Positions 52,132 through 61,431 of a stretch of 64,000 bases of DNA are shown here, in pieces. How positions within the stretch are numbered: position 1 is the stretch's first letter; the number at the start of each line of letters is the position of its first letter. A model generated the notes under the pieces. That model did not search any database, had not been told where the DNA came from, and saw nothing but the letters and a program-made list of their open reading frames with translations. Both the position numbers and the translations under genes were made by a program. This stretch comes from Bombella saccharophila (GTDB lineage: Bacteria; Pseudomonadota; Alphaproteobacteria; Acetobacterales; Acetobacteraceae): NCBI RefSeq assembly GCF_026385475.1, contig NZ_JANIDW010000002.1:62001-126000 (forward strand), in the 5' to 3' direction.

Positions 52132-53387
52132 CACGCGCAGAGCTTGCAGAGATGTCCCCTACATTAAGGGCGGCGATTCAGGCGGTGCGGGAAGGCCGCA
52201 TGGTCGTGATGGTGGATGATGAAGACCGGGAGAATGAGGGCGATTTGATTCTTCCGGCACAATTTGCCACAGCAGAGGCCATTGCCTTTATGGCGCGGCA
52301 GGCTTGTGGGTTGATTTGCCTCTCCCTAGAGGCAGAGCAGATTGAACGGTTGGGCCTCCTCCCAATGGTGGCAGAAAATCGTGACCCACGCGGCACGGCT
52401 TTTACGGTGTCGATTGAGGCGGCACATGGTGTGACCACTGGCATTTCCGCTGCTGAGCGTGCCCATACGATTCAGGTTGCTTCTGCCCCAGATGCAGGGC
52501 CAGAGGATATTATCTCACCGGGCCATATGTTCCCTTTACGGGCGAACCCAGACGGTGTGATGGCGCGGGAAGGCCATACAGAGGGGGCTGTGGACCTCAT
52601 GCGCTTGGCGGGGCTGCGTCCTGCTGGGGTGATTTGCGAGATTATGGCTGAGGATGGCACGATGATGCGCCTGCCAGAGCTACGGCTTTACGCGCACCGC
52701 CATGGCTTGCCGTTAGTCTCCATTGCCGAGATGCGCCGTTGGATTGCGGCCCATGGTCGTGCCGATGTTGGAGAGATTGGCTCAGTAGAGCAGCTCCCTC
52801 CTGAAGCGGTTGATTGCGCTGTTGCAGATTTACCGACTTTGTGCGGTGGGGAGGGGATGCGCGCTCATGCATTTCGTGGTGCTGATGGGGTGGAGCATCT
52901 CGCTCTCGTCAAAGGGGATGTAACGCAACATACCCCTCTAGTGCGTTTACATTCCGAATGTGTAACGGGGGATGCGTTAGGTTCGCTGCGGTGCGATTGT
53001 GGCCAGCAGTTGCAAGAAGCCCTCAAGCGCATTTCTATCGCTGAAGCGGGTATTTTACTGTATATGCGCGGGCATGAAGGGCGCGGTATTGGTCTTGTGA
53101 ACAAAATCCGCGCTTATGAGTTGCAGGAGCAAGGGATGGACACTATTGCGGCGAATGAAGCCCTTGGCCTCCCTGCGGATGCACGGCGGTGGGACATGGC
53201 CGCCCAAATGTTGGCCGCATTAGGGGTGACGCGTTTGCGGCTTTTGACCAATAACCCGGAGAAAGAGCGCGGCTTAAAAGAGGCTGGCTTGGTTGTAGAA
53301 GGGGTAGAACGCCTCGTCATCCCGGCAAACCCGTTTAATCGCCATTATCTTGAGACAAAACGGACCCGTATGGGTCACGCTCTATAG
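52128..53387 (+). CDS. ribBA: Bifunctional DHBP synthase / GTP cyclohydrolase II
   Basis: Supplies both precursors of lumazine: 3,4-dihydroxy-2-butanone 4-phosphate and the GTP-derived pyrimidine. The N-terminal RibB domain has VDDEDRENEGDLI near 28-40, HGVTTGISAAERAHTI and EGHTEGAVDLMRLAGL. The C-terminal RibA domain has zinc ligands in LHSECVTGDALGSLRCDCG, and MRGHEGRGIGLVNKI and a final KRTRMGH. The key residues of both domains look intact, so both activities are expected. GTG start overlapping ribE. 419 residues. Confidence 0.95.
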   Translation: MTRAELAEMSPTLRAAIQAVREGRMVVMVDDEDRENEGDLILPAQFATAEAIAFMARQACGLICLSLEAEQIERLGLLPMVAENRDPRGTAFTVSIEAAHGVTTGISAAERAHTIQVASAPDAGPEDIISPGHMFPLRANPDGVMAREGHTEGAVDLMRLAGLRPAGVICEIMAEDGTMMRLPELRLYAHRHGLPLVSIAEMRRWIAAHGRADVGEIGSVEQLPPEAVDCAVADLPTLCGGEGMRAHAFRGADGVEHLALVKGDVTQHTPLVRLHSECVTGDALGSLRCDCGQQLQEALKRISIAEAGILLYMRGHEGRGIGLVNKIRAYELQEQGMDTIAANEALGLPADARRWDMAAQMLAALGVTRLRLLTNNPEKERGLKEAGLVVEGVERLVIPANPFNRHYLETKRTRMGHAL

Positions 53388-53398
53388 GAGATTGTTTG

Positions 53399-53869
53399 AT
53401 GAGCAAACATATTGCTACAGCCCCTGCCAATTTGCAGCTTACCCCAGCCCCGAAGCTTGCCCTTTTGGTAAGTCGTTTTAATCCTGATGTTACTGGTGGG
53501 TTGCGCAATGGCGCGTTAGAGTGGCTAAAAGAGCGCGGCATTGATGAGAGCGTTGATATATACGAGGCTCCCGGTGCGTTTGAGCTACCGATCATGGCCC
53601 AACATCTTGCCCGCAAAGGCATTTATGAGGGCGTTATCTGCCTTGGTTGTGTCATTAAGGGAGATACGGCTCATTTTGAGTTCATTTCTCTAGGGGCGAC
53701 CATCGGCATTATGCAAGCGCAGCTGGAGACGAATGTACCGGTCTCTTTTGGTATCCTAACAACCTATACAGAGGACCAAGCCGTTACACGCTCCCGCAGC
53801 GATGAGCATAATAAAGGCCGCGAAGCCGCCGCTGCCTGTGTAGAAACGGTCGCCTTTCTGCGGAAGTAA
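53399..53869 (+). CDS. ribH: 6,7-dimethyl-8-ribityllumazine synthase
   Basis: Condenses the RibA/D and RibB products to lumazine and forms icosahedral or pentameric shells. The 156 residues show VSRFNPDVTGGLRNGALE, VDIYEAPGAFELPIMAQ, LGCVIKGDTAHFEFIS and FGILTTYTEDQA, the family hallmark blocks with the catalytic His in the third. AGGAG lies 8 bases before ATG 53399. Last gene of the rib operon. Confidence 0.95.
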   Translation: MSKHIATAPANLQLTPAPKLALLVSRFNPDVTGGLRNGALEWLKERGIDESVDIYEAPGAFELPIMAQHLARKGIYEGVICLGCVIKGDTAHFEFISLGATIGIMQAQLETNVPVSFGILTTYTEDQAVTRSRSDEHNKGREAAAACVETVAFLRK

Positions 53870-53961
53870 AGAAAGATCCTGACAAGATGGTAAAAGGCTC
53901 CTATACGATAGAGATAGGTTATGCCTCCATTATCGCCAGTTCGTGCAAAGGTTTTTATACG

Positions 53962-54927
53962 ATGAAAATGATGAATCGTGCAGCGCCTCGGCTTGTTATT
54001 GTCATCCCTTGTTATAATGAGGCAGAGGTATTCTCTGAGTGTTTGCGTCAGTTGGAGGCGTTGTTACAGGAGACGCAAAATGCTGGGGTAATTCGTAGTG
54101 ATAGTTCTCTGTTATTTGTTGATGATGGTAGTATAGATACAACCTGGGAGAAAATTGAAGCTGCGGCTATGCACTATTCTTTTGTGCAGGGGGTGAAATT
54201 ATCACGGAATGTAGGGCATCAAGCGGCATTATTAACTGGCCTTTCTTATGCTCAGAAAAGTGGAGCAGATGCTATCGTAAGCATCGATGCAGACCTACAG
54301 GATGATATTACGGCCATTCCCAAGATGGTTGCTGCGTATCAAGAAGGATACGACGTTATATATGGTGTACGGTCATCGCGCGAAAGAGATACATGGTTTA
54401 AGCGTATTTCTGCAGAGGGTTTTTATAAATTAATGGCCTTGATGGGAGTAGAGCAGGTTTTTAATCATGCTGACTTTCGATTGATGAGTCAAAGGGCGTT
54501 ACAAAATTTGCTGGAATATAAGGAATCGAATGCGTATTTACGTGGTCTCGTTCCTTTAGTTGGTTTTCCCTCAACAAAAATATATTATTCACGTGGTTCA
54601 CGTTTTGCAGGAGATTCAAAATATCCTTTAAAGAAGATGATCTCGCTGGCCATAGAAGGGATTACATCTATGACCATCTCCCCGCTCAGGATAATTTCTG
54701 GGGGCGGAATTCTTATCTCTTTAATATCTGTTTTACTAATTTTTTACATATTTTTTCTTAAAATGATGGGGCATACAGTCGAAGGTTGGTCTTCTGTAAT
54801 GTTGGCTATTTTTTTTATGGGGGGTATCCAAATGTTATCATTAGGTGTGTTAGGTGAATATATAGGGAAAATATATTTAGAGGTAAAAAATAGACCCATC
54901 TCTCATGTAGAAAAAATTGTGAAATAA
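53962..54927 (+). CDS. GT2 glycosyltransferase, GtrB/DPM1-like (polyprenyl-phosphate glycosyltransferase)
   Basis: About 321 residues. The GT-A domain has VIPCYNEAEVFSECL near the start, FVDDGSIDTTW, LSRNVGHQAALLTG and SIDADLQDD (the DXD-type metal site). Two C-terminal membrane helices follow (IISGGGILISLISVLLIFYI and the next). This arrangement is that of GtrB, which makes undecaprenyl-phosphate-glucose for O-antigen or wall glucosylation. Start: ATG 53962, AAAGG about 10 bases upstream. It begins the AT-rich glycan locus, 92 bases after ribH. A GtrII-like enzyme, its usual partner, is at 61432. Confidence 0.87.
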   Translation: MKMMNRAAPRLVIVIPCYNEAEVFSECLRQLEALLQETQNAGVIRSDSSLLFVDDGSIDTTWEKIEAAAMHYSFVQGVKLSRNVGHQAALLTGLSYAQKSGADAIVSIDADLQDDITAIPKMVAAYQEGYDVIYGVRSSRERDTWFKRISAEGFYKLMALMGVEQVFNHADFRLMSQRALQNLLEYKESNAYLRGLVPLVGFPSTKIYYSRGSRFAGDSKYPLKKMISLAIEGITSMTISPLRIISGGGILISLISVLLIFYIFFLKMMGHTVEGWSSVMLAIFFMGGIQMLSLGVLGEYIGKIYLEVKNRPISHVEKIVK

Positions 54928-54950
54928 AAAACGCTGAAGGAAATTTTATA

Positions 54951-56675
54951 GTGTATCGTGTAGAGTGTAAGGGGCTGTATTTAAAACGGCTTCTCTTTCT
55001 TGTAGTTTGTTCAGTGATAGTATCTTTTTTTGTAAGATCATATATTCATCATGAAGATGGTGTTTATTGGTGGGATTTTCGTGGATATCAGGATTTATAT
55101 AATTTTTATTGTCCAAGAATGTTGTATAATTGGCATGTTTTTCGTCGGTTTGTAAAGTCTTTATATCGTGATGATTATGGTCCTTTATCATTGTTACCTA
55201 TGAATATAGGGCATATTTTATGGGGAAGTGGGAGGTTTTCATTTGTATATTCTATATATATCTTTTGGATATTGCCTTTAGCTTGTTTTTTTCATAAGGT
55301 AATTAACCAATATATTGCGCCTGAAGATAAAATAAAATTTGTATATACGGTGCTAATGGTTCTTTGTTTTTCTCCTTTATGGGGCCCGGTGCTGAGGGGC
55401 TACCCTGATATAGGCGGATGTGTTCCTTTCACGGTGGCGCTTCTGTTAATTTATCAGACAAAATTTCTTACAGTCGCTTCTGTAAGAAACTGTTTGTTGC
55501 TTGGAGTAATGTTATGGCTTATGTTTGCTTTAAGAAGATGGTATGCGTTTTCAATAATGGCATTCATGATTTGCTCGTTTGGGTTTGCTCTTTTTGAGAT
55601 AAGGGAATGTGAATCAAAAAATAATTATATTCTTTTATTAAAGAATTATACAATATCATCATTAACGTTATTGTTTTGTGTCTTTGTTTTTCAGCTTCGG
55701 TTATTTATAAAAATATTAAGAACATCATATGTCTCTAGTTATGAAATGTATCAATTGCCGTTATCAGAGCAGATTTTGCATGTTATTTATCCAAAAATAG
55801 GTCCTGTAATTTTAGTTTTATTATTTTCTGGGTTGTTAATATCTTTCGTTAAGAAAAATAAATATATTTTGTTTTGTGGTTGTGTAGCGTTTTTAACGAT
55901 ATATCTTTTTTCTAGAGTACAATCTCCTAGCGAACAACATATGATTCCTGTATATTTTTTGTGTTTGTTGATTTGTGTGTATTGTATTAGGGTGATTTCC
56001 TCGTTCTTTTCAGGGAAGGTAATAAATTTATTATTTTCATTATTTATTTTTTATAATATATTGGGGTGTTGCTATATTTTTTCTGAAAGATTTCATAGTA
56101 ATGTGGTGTATGGGGATTATATATTTCCATCATGGACGCTTTTCCCAATTAAATTAGGGAATAAAGCGGAATATCAATCTCTAATAAGTGATTTAAAGAC
56201 AGAAATGGGAAGAGAGGGAACTTTTACGGTGTTTCCAGCAAATATGTCATTGAATATAGATTTGCTTATAGGGGTAGATTCAGCGTTAAAGGAGCACGCT
56301 ATTTTTGCCTCGGAAGTAGATCAACGAGACTTTTTTAGATTAAATGTATTAGATGCGAATATAGCAGTTGTTATGGTGCCGATAAGTGGGAAAGGCTGTG
56401 TTCCATGGACTGTGAATAAATTTGTTTCGGATGAGAAAAAAGCTTTTAATGGGCAGCAAGTCGCAATAATACCGAACGAGGCTATTGTAAATGGAACGGG
56501 AATAGGGGCTTCGTATAGACAGATAGGCCGAGGTTACGCAATTGTACCGGGCTATGTAGCTTTTCTCTATCGGAGGATAAAACCAGCAAATGGAAAAGAT
56601 GTTCAGTGGTTATTGAAGGAGTTTATAAAACGATATCCAAATTGGAAAATTTATAGTGATAAGATAGGAATGTAA
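54951..56675 (+). CDS. Large polytopic membrane protein of the glycan locus (GT-C-like, unassigned)
   Basis: A 574-residue protein with about eleven hydrophobic segments, an acidic periplasmic-type loop after the first one (HHEDGVYWWDFRGYQDLY), and a soluble C-terminal third. The first loop with Asp residues and the topology recall GT-C transferases using polyprenyl-phosphate sugars, but no diagnostic motif convinces me. Codons are very AT-rich. GTG start with AAGGAA about 9 bases upstream, 23 bases after the GtrB-like gene, so probably one operon. Confidence 0.75.
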   Translation: MYRVECKGLYLKRLLFLVVCSVIVSFFVRSYIHHEDGVYWWDFRGYQDLYNFYCPRMLYNWHVFRRFVKSLYRDDYGPLSLLPMNIGHILWGSGRFSFVYSIYIFWILPLACFFHKVINQYIAPEDKIKFVYTVLMVLCFSPLWGPVLRGYPDIGGCVPFTVALLLIYQTKFLTVASVRNCLLLGVMLWLMFALRRWYAFSIMAFMICSFGFALFEIRECESKNNYILLLKNYTISSLTLLFCVFVFQLRLFIKILRTSYVSSYEMYQLPLSEQILHVIYPKIGPVILVLLFSGLLISFVKKNKYILFCGCVAFLTIYLFSRVQSPSEQHMIPVYFLCLLICVYCIRVISSFFSGKVINLLFSLFIFYNILGCCYIFSERFHSNVVYGDYIFPSWTLFPIKLGNKAEYQSLISDLKTEMGREGTFTVFPANMSLNIDLLIGVDSALKEHAIFASEVDQRDFFRLNVLDANIAVVMVPISGKGCVPWTVNKFVSDEKKAFNGQQVAIIPNEAIVNGTGIGASYRQIGRGYAIVPGYVAFLYRRIKPANGKDVQWLLKEFIKRYPNWKIYSDKIGM

Positions 56676-56698
56676 GGCACTTGATTGTCTTTTGAGTG

Positions 56699-56740
56699 AT
56701 TTTTGCGTCCATAAAATTATTATTTTATGGACGCAAAAAT
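56699..56740. terminator. Perfect inverted repeat, likely terminator
   Basis: Two 19-base arms (56699-56717 and 56722-56740) are perfectly complementary around the 4-base loop TATT. Each arm has an A/T end and the core TTTTTGCGTCCATAAAA. It follows the preceding gene by 23 bases. The perfect symmetry is stronger than most terminators. Confidence 0.75.
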
Positions 56741-56800
56741 GCTTCTGTTTTATGAAGAAAGTCTTTATAAAATTTACCTTGGCGATAGGGTTAGTAGAAC

Positions 56801-58876
56801 GTGTTTCTGAAAAATAATATATCTAGTTTTTATTCTAAAAAAATAATTCCTATTTTTTTGATAATCTATGGGATGATCGCCTCTTATAGGGAGGCATTTT
56901 CCCTCTGGAGAGTCGATGCCGATACGGCTGTATTCCCTGCCATGATCAGATATTTTTGGGAAGGGGGATGGGATGCCATTAAGACATTTCATTTTCCAAT
57001 AGATAATTGGTTTTTTTCAATCATCATTCCGTATGGTGTTGTATTTCATTTCTTTGGAGAGCAATCAACAGTTCTTATTATGTTAGGGGTTGTTGTTTTT
57101 TGGCTTACGGCCTTTTTTTCGGGGTTTTTGGTTTTTGAAATTTCTGATTTGAATAAAGCTCTTTGGAGTGCTGCTTTAATATTGTCCGCACCGCAAATAG
57201 CATTGGGGCATGGTGGTTTTTTACTATATGCAGTTGCGCATAATGTTTCAATAGCGTGGGGATTGTTAGGGGTCTTATTGTGTTTTCTTTCTATTAAAAA
57301 ACAAAGTGTTTTTTTATTAACTTTTTCGGTTTTTATTTTTTCTTTTGCGTCTTTTTCTGACCCATGGATGTTGCCAGTATTCATCCTGCCTATAATTGTT
57401 TCGTCTATTATAATGATTTTTTTGGAAACGGGCCGGGTAAGACTATGGTATATCGCATGGGTTGTCGCTGGGTTGTTTGTACTTGTCTTTTCTGAAACGC
57501 ATTGTTTTGGATTATTCCCGATAAGTGGAATATATAAAAAAGAATTCATGCATATTAATCTTTCTTGGAAAGCGATTGTTTTTTCTTTTGCATCTGTATC
57601 TTATTATTTTAATATTATGCCATTTCTTAATTTTAGTAATTTCTATGGTATTTTTATAAGTTATGATAAAATAAATATCATTTTATATTATATATTTATG
57701 TTCATCAATTTTTTATCTTTAATGTATGTATATTACCTATGTATTTATTTTTCTAAATATAGATATGTCTATCGTGAAAAGAATAATTTATTTATTGTTT
57801 TACTGTGTAGTTTTTCGATTTTGGGTATTTTTTCGGCCTCTCTTTTGTTTAATGGTGTTAGTGATATTCGTCTTGCAAGGTATCTTGCCAACATATACTA
57901 TTGTACAATTATATGTGTATGTTTGTTTCCTTGGAAGTCAATGGATAAGAAGGTTCGCAAGAGACTTTATAGTCTAGGTTTTTTATTTTTATTGTCAAGT
58001 TTCTATAGTAATACGAGTGTCTGGAGGAAGCAGCTTCCTGTGCTTTCCTTTGATGTAGGGAAGGACGTGGAGTCATTTTTAGATGATGAGCAAATTCAGT
58101 ATGCTTATGGAGATTATTGGGGGGTAGAGGCGAATGTTATTACATGGAGAAATCACTATAAAAAAATTGTCAGGCCTCTTCTTTATGCGATGGATTACCG
58201 TGGATTTTTGCCAACGATATGGACATCTCCAAATTGGTATCATGTACCTTCTTTGCAGAAATGGGCTTTTGTTCTGACTAATGTAGGTAATGATAGGGTC
58301 TGTCCTCCGTATCCCTCATGTAGAGAAGCTGTTCTGAATCAGTTTGGTCCACCACTTTATATAAAGCAAAAACATCAGCTTACATTTTTTGTATATGCAG
58401 GGGATAGAATGAATCTGCCATATGACATTAATGTTGGAAATTGGGAGAAACCTCTAAGTGTATCTTATGATTCGGTTTTATCGTGGAAAGATTTTTATCC
58501 AGAAATAGAATTGAATGGTAATAACCTTATTTCAGTTGATGGTTGGGAGGGGGCTAAGCATGGAGTGGTGAGTACGGGGGAATATGCAACTGTCCATCTG
58601 CCGGTTTTAGATAAGTCTTCTGCTATGATGAAAATGTGGGTGCATCTTTCATCGAATAAATTGGATCAACAACATGTTGAAATCCTTTATAGGGGCAAGG
58701 TGGTAGCGGAGTGGGCGGTTCCGTCAACTGAGTCTATTTATTATTTAGAGCTTCCCATTGAGCCAGGTCAAAATAGTTTGGATTGTCAATTTCATATTCT
58801 TAATTACAGGGCAAAACAAAAGCCGATTAATGGGATAAGGATGTATCGGGTTAAAGTTTTGGACCATGGAGGATAA
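56801..58876 (+). CDS. Large polytopic membrane protein with C-terminal soluble domain (unassigned)
   Basis: A 691-residue protein with about ten to twelve hydrophobic segments up to about residue 410, then a soluble, probably periplasmic region. The first loop has an acidic pair in WRVDADTAVFPAMIRYFWEG, as often seen in GT-C enzymes. The C-terminal 150 residues look beta-rich (VSTGEYATVHLPVLD, LPIEPGQNSLDCQFH), like a carbohydrate-binding or jelly-roll module. No named family is recognised. GTG start. Strongly AT-rich codons. Confidence 0.72.
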   Translation: MFLKNNISSFYSKKIIPIFLIIYGMIASYREAFSLWRVDADTAVFPAMIRYFWEGGWDAIKTFHFPIDNWFFSIIIPYGVVFHFFGEQSTVLIMLGVVVFWLTAFFSGFLVFEISDLNKALWSAALILSAPQIALGHGGFLLYAVAHNVSIAWGLLGVLLCFLSIKKQSVFLLTFSVFIFSFASFSDPWMLPVFILPIIVSSIIMIFLETGRVRLWYIAWVVAGLFVLVFSETHCFGLFPISGIYKKEFMHINLSWKAIVFSFASVSYYFNIMPFLNFSNFYGIFISYDKINIILYYIFMFINFLSLMYVYYLCIYFSKYRYVYREKNNLFIVLLCSFSILGIFSASLLFNGVSDIRLARYLANIYYCTIICVCLFPWKSMDKKVRKRLYSLGFLFLLSSFYSNTSVWRKQLPVLSFDVGKDVESFLDDEQIQYAYGDYWGVEANVITWRNHYKKIVRPLLYAMDYRGFLPTIWTSPNWYHVPSLQKWAFVLTNVGNDRVCPPYPSCREAVLNQFGPPLYIKQKHQLTFFVYAGDRMNLPYDINVGNWEKPLSVSYDSVLSWKDFYPEIELNGNNLISVDGWEGAKHGVVSTGEYATVHLPVLDKSSAMMKMWVHLSSNKLDQQHVEILYRGKVVAEWAVPSTESIYYLELPIEPGQNSLDCQFHILNYRAKQKPINGIRMYRVKVLDHGG

Positions 58877-58990
58877 GGTTATGGTATATTGTTTTTATGG
58901 GGTTAGTATTTTCATGAAGGTAGTGGTTGTTTAATACTTATATGATAATTAGAATTTCTGCTTGTGAGAGATGTTTGTAGAGGGTGATAT

Positions 58991-59935
58991 ATGAAGAGCT
59001 GGGGTGATATTAAAATAGCTATTTTAATACCGTGTTATAATGAAGAAATGGCTATAGGACAGGTTGTTCGTTCATTTCGGGAGGTTATGGGTGATGTCCC
59101 GGTTTATGTTTATGATAATAATTCTACTGACAAAACTATAGATGTTGCTCGGAGCGCTGGGGCAATTGTGCGAACTGAGACCTTGCAAGGGAAGGGACAT
59201 GTTGTCCGGCGTATGTTTTCGGACGTAGAGGCGGATTTTTATATACTTGTTGATGGCGATGCAACGTACGAGGTTGAGGCGGCTCCTAAGCTTTTAAAGA
59301 TGGCGTATGAGCAGGGGTTGGACATGGTGAATGGGGCACGTGTGACAACGCAAAAGGCTGCTTATCGGCGAGGTCATGTTCTTGGCAATAAGGTGCTAAC
59401 AGGTTTAGTAACGCTGATATTTGGACGGCGTCTTACGGATATGCTGTCGGGTTATCGTGTTTTTTCAAGGCGTTTTGTTAAGTCTTTCCCGTCGTTATCA
59501 AGAGGTTTTGAAATTGAGACGGAATTTACAATTCATGCTTTAGGGCTCTGTTTATCAATAGGAGAAATGGAAATAAAATACGTGGAGCGCCCTCAAGGGA
59601 GTATGTCAAAATTAAAAACATATCAGGATGGTCTAAAAATATTAGGCGCCATCATTAACATTGTAAGGCTTGAGAAGCCTTTTTTCCTTTTTTCTATTAT
59701 TGCATTTTTTCTTTTTGTATCTGGTATCTTTTTAGGATGGCCTATAATCTCGTTTTATCTGACCCATGGAACCGTTCCTAGACTTCCTACTGCAATATTG
59801 GCTGTATCATTGATTATATTATCTTTTTTAAGTTTTGTATGTGGCTTAATATTAGATACAGTAGCAATTGCTCGAAAAGAGCAGAAATATTTGACTTATC
59901 TTTCATACCCTACAAGGTTTTTAGATAAAAATTAA
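58991..59935 (+). CDS. GT2 family glycosyltransferase with C-terminal membrane helices
   Basis: A 314-residue enzyme. The GT-A core has ILIPCYNEEMAIGQVV near 11-26, VYDNNSTDKTIDVA, the DXD-like VDGDATYEVEA, NGARVTT, and LSGYRVFSRRFVKSF. Two membrane helices close the protein. It is typical of transferases that build polyprenyl-phosphate-linked sugars for O-antigen, teichoic or capsule synthesis; the donor is unknown. AGAGGG precedes the ATG. It is 114 bases after the previous gene and 22 before the next. Confidence 0.87.
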   Translation: MKSWGDIKIAILIPCYNEEMAIGQVVRSFREVMGDVPVYVYDNNSTDKTIDVARSAGAIVRTETLQGKGHVVRRMFSDVEADFYILVDGDATYEVEAAPKLLKMAYEQGLDMVNGARVTTQKAAYRRGHVLGNKVLTGLVTLIFGRRLTDMLSGYRVFSRRFVKSFPSLSRGFEIETEFTIHALGLCLSIGEMEIKYVERPQGSMSKLKTYQDGLKILGAIINIVRLEKPFFLFSIIAFFLFVSGIFLGWPIISFYLTHGTVPRLPTAILAVSLIILSFLSFVCGLILDTVAIARKEQKYLTYLSYPTRFLDKN

Positions 59936-59957
59936 ATTATTCAACAGGGAAAAGAAG

Positions 59958-61373
59958 ATGAAGAGAAACTTAGTCTCATTTATTTGGATTTTTTCTGCTC
60001 TTTGGAGTGTTGTAAATATTTTAAGTTGGTCACATCTGCCAATTGAGTATAGGGACGCCGGTGTAAGATTAACATTTAATAGTATGATGGAGCATATCCT
60101 ACATGGTAAATTTGATGTTGCGCCATGGACAGTGCAAGAAGAAGGTTTTTTGCGAGATGGTAAAGTATATGCATATTGGGGTATTTTCCCAGCTTTTTTG
60201 AGGTTGCCTATTTTATTATTCCCTAGCGGACTTCATCTAGATATAACGCGTCTTTCATCTATTATTGCTCTTCTTATTATATTGTTCTTTAATTATAAAA
60301 TATGGGACTTTTTGTCTCGAAAGTTTTTTCAAGAAGCGAGATGGGCGTCCGTAAGTTTGGCGATTGTTCTTGCTTTTTCAGGTGAGCAAGTGTGTTTTTT
60401 TGAACATAAGCTGTATCAAGAGGTCTGTTTTTGGTCACTGGCTTTTGCTGGATGGTTTATATATTCTGCCATACGAACACTATTTGATAAGACGTATTGG
60501 CGGCAAGCTGGGCCTTCTATGGCGATTGCTGCTAGTTGTGCCTTGTTGACGCGCGTCTCTATGGGTATTGGCTTATATGCGGCTTTATTTTGCTTTTTAG
60601 CGTATTTTACGTATCAGGCTTATTCGAGATCAACGCAGGAAGATTTGGTAGATTCAATAAAGTCGATTTTGTTACCAATCTTTTTATCCGGACTTGGGAT
60701 AGTCATTACAGCTTATGTGAATTATGAGAGATGGGGGAATCCTTTAACATTTGCGAATTACAATATATATTTATATAACATCGAGTATCCTGATCGTCTT
60801 TTTAGAACAAAATTATATGGGTTGTTTAATATTGATAGGTTTTATTTAGGGGTTATATATTTCTTTTTCCCTGTTTGGGTTTTCCAAAAACATGATGGGA
60901 CATTCTTGTTTCAACAGCAATTTACAAAATTGATTGATGCGAATGAGTTGCCTGCGAGTAGTTTCTTCCTAACCGATGGTTTTATGATGTTCTGTGGGAG
61001 TATGTTTTTATGGGCTCTTTTATTTAAGAAGGGAAAGGATATATTTCCTTTTAACCGATTGTTGGTTGGAGCGATAGTTGTAGCATTAGGTATCCCTGCT
61101 TTTTTGATGATGATAGCGATTAGTATGAATTATCGGTATCGGGCGGAGTTTTATCCGGACATTATCTTATTAGGAGTCTTGGGACTTATTTATATTGTTA
61201 GGTATAAGTGTGATGTTCCATGTCTCAAGAAAACATTGATGATTCTTGTTGTAGTTAGTGTTTTGGTGTCGAATTTTAATTCTCTTTTATATGGGTTTTC
61301 AGAATTGGGGCCATGTTATTCATATATGCCGCATGGGATTGGAGATTATTACTACCATAAAATCTTTAAGTGA
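59958..61373 (+). CDS. Polytopic membrane protein of the glycan locus (GT-C-like, unassigned)
   Basis: A 471-residue protein with about eleven hydrophobic segments. After the first helix there is a long loop with YRDAGVRLTFNSMMEHI and FDVAPWTVQEEGFLRDG, rich in acidic residues, and then many short loops. This is the general layout of GT-C glycosyltransferases, but no signature is certain. AGGGAAAAG precedes the ATG. It lies directly after the GT2 gene and ends at a hairpin facing the convergent GtrII-like gene. Confidence 0.72.
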   Translation: MKRNLVSFIWIFSALWSVVNILSWSHLPIEYRDAGVRLTFNSMMEHILHGKFDVAPWTVQEEGFLRDGKVYAYWGIFPAFLRLPILLFPSGLHLDITRLSSIIALLIILFFNYKIWDFLSRKFFQEARWASVSLAIVLAFSGEQVCFFEHKLYQEVCFWSLAFAGWFIYSAIRTLFDKTYWRQAGPSMAIAASCALLTRVSMGIGLYAALFCFLAYFTYQAYSRSTQEDLVDSIKSILLPIFLSGLGIVITAYVNYERWGNPLTFANYNIYLYNIEYPDRLFRTKLYGLFNIDRFYLGVIYFFFPVWVFQKHDGTFLFQQQFTKLIDANELPASSFFLTDGFMMFCGSMFLWALLFKKGKDIFPFNRLLVGAIVVALGIPAFLMMIAISMNYRYRAEFYPDIILLGVLGLIYIVRYKCDVPCLKKTLMILVVVSVLVSNFNSLLYGFSELGPCYSYMPHGIGDYYYHKIFK

Positions 61374-61387
61374 GGATGAAGCCTAGA

Positions 61388-61418
61388 GGAGCAGGCCCAT
61401 AATGTAGGGGACTGCTCC
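61388..61418. terminator. Terminator hairpin between convergent glycan genes
   Basis: GGAGCAG and CTGCTCC form a 7-base stem with an additional inner CCC/GGG pair, followed by GTTTAT. It separates the genes ending at 61373 and 61432. Confidence 0.6.
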
Positions 61419-61431
61419 GTTTATATCGAGC

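Noticed and set aside
57046-57549. Minus-strand Lys/Thr-rich frame inside a glycan membrane protein gene
   Set aside because: A by-product of AT-rich coding on the other strand; no ribosome site and no recognisable domain.
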